Shown here piece by piece: positions 53,592 through 64,000 of a DNA stretch of 64,000 nucleotides; the stretch's first letter is position 1, and each line of letters opens with the position of its first letter. Origin of the DNA: Macrobrachium rosenbergii (Eukaryota; Arthropoda; Malacostraca; Decapoda; Palaemonidae); contig NC_089792.1 of NCBI RefSeq assembly GCF_040412425.1, positions 19,612,289 to 19,676,288 of the forward strand, written 5' to 3'. Position numbers and translations under genes: made by a program. Below the pieces are notes generated by a model. The model was not told the origin of the DNA. It was given only the letters and a program-made list of their open reading frames with translations, and made no database searches.

Positions 53592-53660
53592 ATGAAATTT
53601 TTACTACACCGTGATTTATATACAATCATTAAGCCACAAATGTCGTTTAATATCCATTTT
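53592..53660. repeat. Direct repeat, right copy
   Basis: GAAATTTTTACTACACCGTG through CAATCATTAAGCCACAAATG and TCGTTTAATATCC, 331 bases after the left copy. The 265 bases between (53327-53591) are less AT-rich and include the frame at 53352-53561, which has no known domain. The interval may be the body of a repeat caught between two copies of its tail. Confidence 0.8.
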
Positions 53661-53680
53661 ACACACACACACTCACACAC

Positions 53681-53810
<130 letters not shown>

Positions 53811-53819
53811 TATACAGGT

Positions 53820-54470
53820 AAATTTGATAATTTTATATCATCAAGTATATAAAGCTTTTGAGGCTAATAACTTCAACATCAGGATGAAAATACAACAAAA
53901 AAATATACAAGTCAGTGAAATACATTAAAAAGTATGTTCTACACGTAAAAAGAGCTAAAAACTGAGAGAGAGAGGTCCATTAAAATTAAAGAAGAAATCA
54001 AATGAAAATATACTAAAAAGTAAAGAAAAAATTGAACAGTGCAGAGGAAAATGAGTTAAAAGCAAACTACTAAACAGAGTGAAAACGACAGATGGTTCCT
54101 CAGGTGTGGTTTCAGCTTATGTTTTTTCTTTGATAAACAAAGATTGAAATGAGAAAATCAAGTCTGTTTGAGCAAAACAACAGTAGTTGAAAATCCTGTT
54201 TAGTGAAAGGATGGATTTCGCTAAAAGTGTTCTCGTTTGGTATAAAATGTTTGTTATTAAGGGAAATCTTATTTTAACAGAGAGACCTCTGTGTTCCAAA
54301 ATTCAAAGTTTCAGCCATTGGGAACTGGCCCCAACCTATGGCACACCACGCAACAGGTAAATAAATACACAACACCGGAATTAAGGGCAACAGGAAAACA
54401 GACTGAAAATTAATTTCAGGGAAAGTTTTACTTTCGTGCCGCTTTTTGCGAATTGCACGAATACGTTGAC
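53820..54470. other. Unannotated sequence
   Basis: No gene or repeat recognised. Confidence 0.5.
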
Positions 54471-54472
54471 CT

Positions 54473-54599
<127 letters not shown>

Positions 54600-54621
54600 C
54601 GTATGTATTTATGTATACATA

Positions 54622-56032
54622 CAGGGGTTGCAAAAGTAGGTATACAGTTATCAAAAAAGAAAACACGTACAATACTCATTGCATTTATTATACGAGCAGA
54701 TGAATATTGCATATACATGTAATAACAAAAGCACAGCCTTAATCCCTCAGATACTCAAACTGCTTGCCGTCGGTATTCACACACTGCTCTAATCGAGAGC
54801 GGACACTCTTGCACACTCTGGCACAAAAGTGTCTTTATCAGCATCAATTTCCTGACAAGCCTGCAAGATGAACTGAATCAGGCCATCAACAGTGCGTGGC
54901 TTGCGTGCAAAAGCTCTATCCTTTACATATCACCCAAAAACGAAGTCCACAGAGTAACGTAGATCAGGCGAGCGTGGTGGCCAGTGGACGCTCCTCGACG
55001 TCCGATCCACCTGTTGGGAAATTCTTCCAGTGGTGCTGCACGCACAGTGAGTGCAAAGTGCGGTGGGGTACGATCTTGCTGAAAGTAGAAGTCGTCGTCT
55101 TGATATTGTTCACGTACCTGTGGTATTACTGTACCCTTTAACATGTTCAAGTACACAGCTTGATCGATGGTTGTGCGCTGAATAATGGGTCGTACGACAC
55201 CTTTGCAAGAAAGCCCAACCCAAACTGTTACCCCAGGTTGATTGAGTTGTTTCTCAATAGTGATGTGAGGGTTTTCAGTTGCGCAGTCCACACAATAGTG
55301 ACGATTAACGGCACCCGATAATCTAGAGTTTGCTTCGTCGAACCACACGATTCTGCTTAGAATACCGCCAACCTCACGTTCCTCCTTCAGGATGTTTTCG
55401 CAAAATTGTGAACGCCGATCCGGGTCATCTTCCAATAAACCATGTATCAATCGGGGTGTGTACATTTTTAGTCTTACACGATGCATCAAGCGACCCAATG
55501 ATCTGCGTTCAATACCAAGTGCCGATGACGGCCCGTGTTTCGATTTCGATTTCTGTGGGCTCTGGGTGATTGCCTGATCGACTTCCAGTGCATTCTCTGG
55601 CGTAGTCACAGTAATTGGTCGACCGCTCTTCGGCGCGTCGTGGATACTCCCTGTCCTCTCAAATTTGTCACGTAGTCGATAAATAGTGATCTTCGTTTGT
55701 GGAAGCGTTGCAAAGGTTTCCCTCTACTGCTCTCTCACACGTTCACTATTCTCTGTCTTCCAATATTGTTATAAAATCCATTTGCGCTGCTCGTCTGTCA
55801 AATAACCAGCCATGGTTAAATTGCCGCTTTACCTGCAAAAAATAAACAAATATTAAAATTATAAGTTAGGATAAAAGTACATGCATTATTATTAGTTACG
55901 ATAAAATATGATGAATGACACTGAAAATATAAAAAATAAGACCAACTAATTTAATGTACTAATAGTTTATATGAATTAAGTATTATGACAATGATGTGAT
56001 ACTTACTGTATACCTACTTTTGCACCCCCCTT
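54622..56032 (-). mobile_element. Tc1/mariner-type transposon, degenerate
   Basis: The left end CAGGGGTTGCAAAAGTAGGT continues ATACAGT. The right end is its reverse complement apart from two or three changes (ACTGTATACCTACTTTTGCA, then CCCCCC). TA flanks both sides, the target used by the Tc1/mariner (IS630) superfamily. At about 1.4 kb the length is normal for the group, so the element is complete in outline. It sits among ATAC/TATG-like repeats. Its one gene, on the minus strand, is dead. Confidence 0.85.
54789..55813 (-). pseudogene. Tc1/mariner-type transposase, dead
   Basis: From an ATG at 55813 the frame runs MAGYLTDEQRKWIL and meets a stop at codon 15 (55771-55769), then another at codon 30 (55726-55724). 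Without these it would give a helix-turn-helix region ending TGSIHDAPKSGRP. A long open stretch (55609-54923) follows. It carries IVWFDEANSRLSG with the first catalytic aspartate and FYFQQDRTPPHFALTVR with the second. A one-base deletion just after WIGRRG shifts the frame. The next frame has WPPRSPDL with the third aspartate, about 36 residues after the second. It then meets a stop (54932-54930) and ends CARVSALD at 54789. The length of about 340 codons is normal. Three stops and one frameshift rule out activity. Confidence 0.85.
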
Positions 56033-56033
56033 A

Positions 56034-56180
56034 TATAAATACGTGTGTGTCACACTAATTTACCAGCCTAAGAACACCTCAAACAACGTAACTTTTCATT
56101 TTATTCTTTTTACAATTCTTTTTAAAAACTTTTATATCTACAGACTCGGCTTGGATACTTATGATTTCTTTGATTATAAT
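56034..56180. other. Flank of the transposon
   Basis: Short unique stretch with no recognised feature. Confidence 0.5.
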
Positions 56181-56183
56181 ATA

Positions 56184-57543
<1,360 letters not shown>

Positions 57544-57592
<49 letters not shown>
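57544..57592. repeat. (TA)n microsatellite
   Basis: Perfect TA array of about 48 bp. Confidence 0.96.
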
Positions 57593-57594
<2 letters not shown>

Positions 57595-57595
<1 letters not shown>

Positions 57596-58500
57596 TGAAT
57601 GATTATTGGTACTGACAGTTGTGTGAAAGATTTGTGTTTTTTATGGTCGTTGAGTAGGCATGAGCCTAACAGCGTTTTAGTTACCATAAAAAATGTTCTG
57701 TAAACGGTATTCCCTCATCCACCATGAAAATTTTATATAGCGTTCAGAGCTCCCCTGCACTCTAAACTATCACTGCCATTAAGCTACTTCCTTTTATGAA
57801 AGCCCTCTCCCACGTCAGGATGTATGTATGTTGTAACTGACAATGAAATGAGAGTGAGTTTGAGTCGAGGTTCGAGGCTACTCAGTGACCACAGAGTGCA
57901 AATCTAGAATTTTGTTGACAGTTATAGTATTGCATTCATCATAAGTAGAAATGTATACACACACACTTATATATATATAGATATATATACACACATACAT
58001 ATATAAAGGAGTGTATATTGTACTATATATACAATGCTTTGTTATCAACATCGGCTCATGTCAATATTGATAGAGAGAGAGAGAGAGAGAGAGAATCCCC
58101 CGTCTTCAAATAAGCTGTCTTCGCAAATAAAGACCCCTTTGAACATTACTTCTTCTATCTGATCTGTATCAGCTTTCTATGTATATTGTTTCTGTATCAT
58201 TTTAAGAGGAAATCTAATAATTTGTTTACTTGTTTGACACAATATGAATCATTTGGCTCTTTTGCTTATAAAATGATTTATTATTATTTCCGTTGGTTCG
58301 GGGAAGAACCTGCATAGTGTTTCCTATTTCTATAACAGAAACGCCATGCTTGATGTATCCTTTGGGCTCTAAATTTCCGTGAAAGAATATTGAATGACAT
58401 TCTGCTTTGATGAAACGCCAAGCCCTTTCGCCAAGTCTGCGTGGCCGTGCTTTCAATCTTACTGAGTCATTTGTATCTGTAGAGAATACCCATTTTTAGT
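57595..58500. other. Unannotated sequence
   Basis: A short GA array lies at 58070-58095, and mixed TA/CA runs at 57955-58010. There is no gene. Confidence 0.55.
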
Positions 58501-58504
58501 TGTC

Positions 58505-58850
58505 TGTACAAGAAAACTATTGAGATGGCTTTGTCTGTCCGTCCGCACTTTTTCTGTCCGCCCTCAGATCTTAAAAACTACTGGGGCTAGAGGGCTGCAA
58601 ATTGGCATGTTGATCATCCACCCTCTAATCATCAAACATACCAAATTACAGCCACCTAGCCTCAGTAGCTTTTTTTTTATTTAATGTCATTAGCCACGAT
58701 CGTGCGTTTGGCAACGCTATAGGACAGGCCACCACCGGGGCGTGGGTGAAAGGTTCATGGGCCGTGACTGAGAGTTTCATAGAGCATTATACGCTATACA
58801 GAAAACTCGATTGCGCCGAAGAAACTTCGGCGCATTTTTTACTTGTTTTT
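58505..58850 (-). repeat. Hairpin dispersed repeat, copy B
   Basis: The inverted counterpart of 43888-44283. It contains the perfect stem-loop GCGCCGAAG-AAA-CTTCGGCGC at 58813-58833. A larger palindrome lies at about 58575-58675, where AACTACTGGGGCTAGAGGGC pairs with text ending CTAGCCTCAGTAGC. It is shorter than copy A by about 50 bases, and the two have diverged noticeably. Confidence 0.85.
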
Positions 58851-58854
58851 ATCA

Positions 58855-59535
58855 TTTATCTTCCAATCTTACTGTTTTCGCATGCTTACCTAATTTACAT
58901 GTCTATAAGCTCATTCAGAAGAGTTATCGTTTTGGAGTTGCATTTATAATTTTAAAATTCTATCAAGTAACATTATTCAAGTAATATTAGTCAAGAGCAG
59001 TAACTCACTTTTCATCTGGATTAATTTTTCCATCAGTTATGTCCTGAATAGTGAGATCTTAGCTCTTTGTTCTTAGTTTTTATTACCTTAAACCCACTGA
59101 CTAAAAAAAGATTATATTTAAGAGAGGTCAACACAAACATAATAAATATTGCCGTCGTTGCAAAATAAAATACCGTTGAGTGTATGGTGGACGTGCCGGA
59201 TGTCTGAATCAACTATTAAAGCCTTGAAGTTATACAATGCAGGGTTTAATTTTTAAGTTAGGTGATGTTAAATGTAAGATTTGCAAATTCTTTCCCCCTG
59301 ATTAGTTATGCATAAAAAGTTCACCCCAAAATCGTTTTATTTTTCGTAATAAAAGTTATATTTTTACTTGTCCATTGCAATATAGTTAAGACAAAACCCA
59401 TGCTATAGACGGAAATGGTTTAATTTGATGAACAATAGGGCTTACTTTGAATTCTTGACCAGTGTCATTAAGTATGGCCTATTGCACTGGCCAAATTTAT
59501 GTATCTAAAAAAGTAAAGACATACAGGGAAGTTAA
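58855..59535. other. Unannotated AT-rich sequence
   Basis: Nothing recognised. Confidence 0.55.
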
Positions 59536-59536
59536 G

Positions 59537-59537
<1 letters not shown>

Positions 59538-59605
<68 letters not shown>
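59538..59605. repeat. (CT)n microsatellite
   Basis: Perfect CT array of about 66 bp. Confidence 0.97.
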
Positions 59606-59607
<2 letters not shown>

Positions 59608-59739
59608 AATTTTAATATATTATTAGATATCAGCTCCTATGCCTTTATGGCTGGAGATTACCTCATTAGATACTTGAGTGGTCGTTATACTTTGACTTTT
59701 AACGACACTTACATCAGACATCTATTTGTAGGTACGAAA

Positions 59740-60030
<291 letters not shown>

Positions 60031-60059
60031 TTACTATTATAATACAGATATGTGTTACT

Positions 60060-60290
60060 TTTACCAGATATGTAATTGTGATAACCACGATGACCCCTGA
60101 ACCTCTCGAGTTCTTCAGTTTTTGAATACGAGTGTCACCACAAAACCTAAGATCTAGACGAACCAAATGAAGAAATTCTGAAGCACATTGCAGGATTCGA
60201 ACTCGATACCAGTATATCAGAACGAGGTAAAGTCATCCACCTGACCATTAAGAATGGTGTAAGTTTGTTCCGGCTCCTACACACATATAT
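60060..60290 (-). mobile_element. tRNA-headed SINE, third family
   Basis: On the minus strand ATGGTCAGGTGGATGAC (near 60235-60251) serves as A box. GAGTTCGAATCCTGC (60190-60204), close to the B-box consensus, follows about 35 bases later. The body runs TGTGCTTCAGAATTTCTTCA, then TTTGGTTCGTCTAGATCTTA. The head and body differ from the SINEs at 5.4, 33 and 41.7 kb, so this is a separate family. Confidence 0.6.
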
Positions 60291-60654
60291 ATCTGTCCAG
60301 TTCAGATTCACTCAATGTTGATTTTACCGAATTAATAAACAATTAAATTAAGTTGGGTCAAATGATGTCCACGTGCATTTTATTTACATTGCTTTATGAC
60401 TGAATGAAAAATAATTCTAATACAGTCAAACGCATCTATCTAATTTTTTGGGATATACTAACCTGATTATAGGGTTTGCAATGGTAGGAGTTTAATGACG
60501 TACAGAAAAGGTGGTGGTCTTCCTCCCAGGCCACTGGTGATTCCCGTAACGTTACTGAAGAAAAGGTGGATTAAATTTGGGACGGGAGGGTTAATACCGT
60601 TTAATCATTTATTTAGAAAAATCAGCTGGCCCATTATAACATTCCCTGACATGA

Positions 60655-61115
60655 TTAATCAATTAATAATAATCATTTATAACTAATAATTAGACATTAT
60701 TATTGACGCCTAATATAATTAAATAAGGAATTTTCTAAATTTATTTTCTCAAATTCATTTTCCAACTGATCATAATGTGAAGTTCTGGATTTCCACCCAA
60801 GCTACTGGTGACTCCCATCCCGTTGCTGAAGTAAAGATGGACTGTTGGTTCTTCATGTCTGTCAAGGGGTAAAAGTTATAAACCTTTCTGGGGTTAAGTA
60901 TACCTTTTGTCTTGTCTGTCAGACCAAATTTGTTTATGCTGATTTGATTCATCAAAAAAAAAAACACTTGACTTCCTAGTTTTGTGCTTTGACAATTATA
61001 TTCTCTAATTCTCAAAGACTTATTTTCACGTTTTAGCTAAGAAATGGGGGTTACTTAAATAAACAAGAAAAAGGACCGTCATCTTTTTCTTTACCTGAAA
61101 CTGTCTAGAATCCTG
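60655..61115. repeat. Old tandem duplication, first unit
   Basis: Aligned blocks shared with 61455-62275 in the same order are: TAATCAATTAATAATAATCA (60655), TTTTCTAAATTTATTTTCTC (60731), CTGATTTGATTCATC (60938), TTTGACAATTATATTC (60989), AAATAAACAAGAAAAA (61056) and GAAACTGTCTAGAATCCTG (61098). Confidence 0.6.
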
Positions 61116-61139
61116 AAAAATATATATTATATATAGAAT

Positions 61140-61258
61140 ATGATATATATATCATATATAATATAAATTCCATCTAATATATATATATATATATATAGCC
61201 CTAGGAGAACTGTTAATCAGCTCAGTGGTCGGGTTAAACTAAGGTATACTTAACTTAA
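61140..61258 (+). mobile_element. SINE tail fragment beside a TA array
   Basis: CCCTAGGAGAACTGTTAATC through GTTAAACTAAGGTATACTTA (61199-61253) is the 3' tail of the SINE seen at 16572 and 32907. It abuts a TA array (61176-61196). It lies between the two units of the tandem duplication and is absent from both. Confidence 0.8.
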
Positions 61259-61454
61259 CTCTAAAAGGACTCCATAACGTTAATGAAGTTTTTATTCAAA
61301 AATTGGACTAAAAAAAAAATTTGGTGGGTTCAAGTGCAGTTCTAAAGGTCTTTATGGAACGGTTTTCCAAGTCGTAAAAGTTTAATTATTCATTCAGCAA
61401 AATGGGTAAGATACGTATGACATCCCCGTTATAAAGATTCCAAGTTTCTAGAAA

Positions 61455-62275
61455 AACATTAATCAACTAAATAACAATCATTTTATATCTAATAATTATT
61501 ATTTATGTTATTAAGAGGGTGACGGAGAATATCGCTAAATAAAGAATTTTTCATAAATTTATTTTCTCCAGTCATAGGAAAGAAATTTAATGTTTGCCCA
61601 GCAGGATCATGAGTCCTTTTTAGAAGAAAAGTTGGATTACCTGAGGGAGAGTTTTAGGAGATTGGGCTACCCTAAGCTATTGGTGGGAGTGACTATCAAA
61701 GCAAGGAAAACGTTATTTTGGGGAGAGTCAAGATGGACTTTGGTATAAAGAAAATAAACAGATTTCATTTGTTTTGTCAACAGGAAAGCTAAATAATTTC
61801 AAATGTGTCCTACAAAAACACCATTAGTAAAATAGTTAGAAACAAAAAGTCGTCAGGGGGTTAGAGGGGGGGCTTATATGGCAGTTTGAACTGTGAGTTA
61901 TAAACCTTTCAAATCATGTGACAGAAGGCAACATCTGCAGAAATTTATAATCAGTCTGTGTCCAAACACTGCACAGAATAGATTTAAAAAATTGAGTTTA
62001 TGAAAACTCTGTACTGATTTGATTCATCTAAAAACACACCGATTTCAGCAGTTTTGTTTTTTGACAATTATATTCCTAATTCGGACATCTGGAACCAGGG
62101 AATTTTTTGTCTTGTTTGTTGTTACAGGAAGAGCTAGGCGATTATAGCCTTAGAAGTGGGAAAAATCCAGCCGGACTATGCGTTTGCAAATAAACAAGAA
62201 AAACTGTTTTCCAGACTTTTTGAATAAAAACTCACCTTTTTTCTTCTATCTAGAAACTGTCTAATGCAGTGACCT
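61455..62275. repeat. Old tandem duplication, second unit
   Basis: Matches the first unit in order, but the offset grows from about 805 bases at its start to about 1,130 at its end. Insertions of up to a few hundred bases have therefore accumulated. Examples are TTTTTCATAAATTTATTTTC (61548), CTGATTTGATTCATCTAAAA (62014) and GAAACTGTCTAATGCAG (62253). Confidence 0.6.
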
Positions 62276-62299
62276 GCTATAAAATATTATATATATAAT

Positions 62300-62433
<134 letters not shown>

Positions 62434-62434
62434 A

Positions 62435-63280
62435 CAAAAACATCTTTGTGATGTGGAACTATTTGGAAAGTGTGTAACTTAACGAAACATTTATGCAACA
62501 GATTGAGATTATGTTTACGATTCTGATGCCCCATTTTGTGTGTTCTTAAGAGAAGTAAATTTTTATCAGTAAACCAGAAATGCAAGATTATCCCATCTCA
62601 AATTCACTTTTGTGATAAATGGTCAAAAGAGTAAACCCGATTACCACATGAGGCAACGGTAGCAGAAAACGTTAAATTCCGTCAAAACAGCGATATTGAA
62701 GATTTCTGGGTTTCTTTTAATAGCGAATGACGTTATTCTTTGTATAATTAATTTAATATGAAAATATTATCAAGCTTCCAACTCAGTCTTTATATTCATA
62801 GCCCCATTAATAAACTTGTAAGTTTTTCAGGAATAGAATCCATATAATTCACCTCCACTAAACTTTGTCATTTAATATAAATTAGTTCATTATTGAATTT
62901 TGTTCATATACTACATACTTTGATCCATTATTTTTTTCCTTTCCAGGTACGTCTCTGGAAGCTGCTGTTATTATCTCAAAGCAAGTACACATTTCATTTT
63001 TTGACATTTCACACTCCCTCTATGATAGATAATGAGAGCAATTTTTTTTTACTGTTGTAGTCGTTTCATCGTGTATAATTATGAGACCCATTTCACGGTA
63101 AGCTGAGAGGGAATAGCATCATACTTTCACCCAGCTGATAAAAGTCACTCATTTTCTTTTGTTAAATGACATCACTTAACATCAGAGTATGTAAATTTAG
63201 TTTCATGTAGATTTACGATTATGTTTCTCATCTTCCTCTCATTTATGTAAGTTTAAACCCTCTAGGCATGTACTTAACAT
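62435..63280. other. Unannotated AT-rich sequence
   Basis: No gene recognised. It may include decayed 3' parts of the Penelope-like element that follows on the minus strand. Confidence 0.5.
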
Positions 63281-63284
63281 TGAA

Positions 63285-63640
63285 TTTTAATTTTCTTTAA
63301 CGGATATCTACCCATACTCAACTAAAATGCAACGAGTATAAATATACATATAAAAATGGATGTATGTATGTATGTGTGTGTATGGGTTTTCTATACACAC
63401 TATATTTAAACCCATTACTATTTCCTCGTATGAGGACATCCAAAAAGGGTTAAGCATCCATCATTTTCCATCCCCATAGTGAATTTAATCTATGGTACTA
63501 ATTGATTTAACTTGGCCAAAAAAGTTATTTACATCTTCGTTCCCCGGCCATACACAAATTATGTCGTAAACATACCTAAACCATGTTACATTGCGTGGAA
63601 TTATTTTGTTTAATATATGGAATTTTTTGAAAAGAAAATA
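63285..63640 (-). pseudogene. Penelope-like reverse-transcriptase fragment
   Basis: The minus strand reads WFRYVYDIICVWPGNEDVNN (about 63530-63586), where YVYD stands for the catalytic YVDD box with its first aspartate lost. After a frameshift it reads FLDVLIRGNSNGFKYSVYRK followed by PIHTHTYIHPF (about 63340-63440). The order 'RYVDD....N.FL..N.....I.FT.E.....LPFLDV......YRKPT.T..YIH' is typical of Penelope-like reverse transcriptases. The THTYIH codons overlap a TATG/CA-like microsatellite at 63358-63382. No endonuclease is readable downstream. Confidence 0.65.
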
Positions 63641-63670
63641 TTAAACGGAACTTGAAAGAAGCACCCACCA

Positions 63671-64000
63671 AGGCAAAAGCTAAAAAGTGACTACAAGAGA
63701 AAGAGAGAAAATAAACAAATGAAAGATAACTCTAGCGAACGTGGAATGTAAACAGTGGGTATAATCAGGGTATAAACAGTTGGGTGGACGAAGACTGGGT
63801 ATTTAGTGTAGGAGTCTCTTTTTATAACAAGAAATATTCCTACGCTAAATGCCCAGTTTTCGTCCACCCAGGACCCTGTGTCCACCCAACTGTTTATAGC
63901 CTAATTAACTGTGTTTACATTTTACGTTCGCTATAGGTATCTTTCTTTTTTTTTTTTATTGTCTCCCTTTCTCTTTTAGTCAGTTTTTTTGCTTTTGCCT
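63671..64000. repeat. Long palindrome at the window's right edge
   Basis: AGGCAAAAGCTAAAAAGTGA at 63672 reappears inverted as the window's last bases (GCTTTTGCCT). Between them the arms pair through AGCGAACGT, AATGTAAACA, TATAAACAGTTGGGTGGAC and ACTGGG(T/C)ATTTAG(T/C)GTAGGA, closing on a loop near 63814-63837. The right arm has about 20 extra bases (CAGGACCCTGTGTCCACC). The arms reach the window end, so the true length is unknown. It sits immediately upstream of the Penelope-like fragment. Confidence 0.8.

Noticed and set aside
54622..56032. Functional transposase gene
   Set aside because: Two stops lie in the N-terminal region, a one-base deletion comes before the third catalytic motif, and a stop follows it.
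63600..64000. Hammerhead ribozyme within the Penelope-like flank
   Set aside because: Penelope-like terminal regions can carry one, but I could not find the CTGATGA and GAAA core in the required order here.

Overview
The window reads as non-coding nuclear DNA from an arthropod, most likely a decapod crustacean and perhaps a caridean shrimp such as Macrobrachium. It is AT-rich. It carries more than 35 long perfect microsatellites (mainly TA, CT/GA and GT/CA, up to about 170 bp). Its interspersed repeats look like families I remember from shrimp and crayfish sequence: tRNA-derived SINEs, a hairpin repeat with a GCGCCGAAG stem, and Penelope-like elements. The taxon is inferred from that memory, not from a database search. 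I found no host protein-coding exon, rRNA gene or functional tRNA gene. Nearly every open frame over 60 codons is either microsatellite translated as IYIY, SLSL or RERE, or a random frame.

Layout. 0-14 kb: microsatellites, a 196-bp inverted-repeat element (2485-2680), a tRNA-Lys-like SINE with a 20-bp target-site duplication (5426-5873) beside an older copy, an unrecognised decayed coding-like stretch (about 8400-9230, minus strand) and a 3'-tail-like repeat (9715-10012). 14-20 kb: a broken LINE reverse transcriptase end (15100-16065), a SINE tail (16572-16762), a gypsy reverse-transcriptase scrap (16900-17275) and a second LINE 3' end (19600-19950). 24-31 kb: a decayed minisatellite, an internally deleted PIF/Harbinger transposon with intact 14-bp terminal repeats and TAA duplication (26285-27078), and the largest element, a decayed Ty3/gypsy-type retrotransposon (27390-30440). 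Its domains run gag zinc knuckle, protease, integrase, reverse transcriptase, RNase H, so the integrase lies upstream of the reverse transcriptase.

31-48 kb: a SINE on the minus strand (32907-33187), a LINE fragment (34895-35245), a four-copy repeat cluster with a foldback (40336-41311), a tandem pair of tRNA-headed SINE copies (41462-41935), the hairpin repeat copy A (43888-44283) and a probable Penelope endonuclease fragment (47560-47960). 48-64 kb: a direct-repeat pair (53261-53660), a Tc1/mariner-type transposon with matching terminal repeats and a dead transposase (54622-56032), hairpin repeat copy B in inverse orientation (58505-58850), another tRNA-headed SINE (60060-60290), an old diverged tandem duplication (60655-62275) and a Penelope-like reverse-transcriptase fragment (63285-63640) followed by a long palindrome (63671 to the window edge).

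The pieces do not form a host pathway. They are a stratigraphy of mobile elements. All coding remnants have stops or frameshifts, so none appears able to move by itself. Several long TA arrays begin exactly where a dispersed repeat ends. The points most worth checking are the pol gene order of the gypsy element, the palindrome at the right edge, and the unrecognised decayed coding block near 9 kb.
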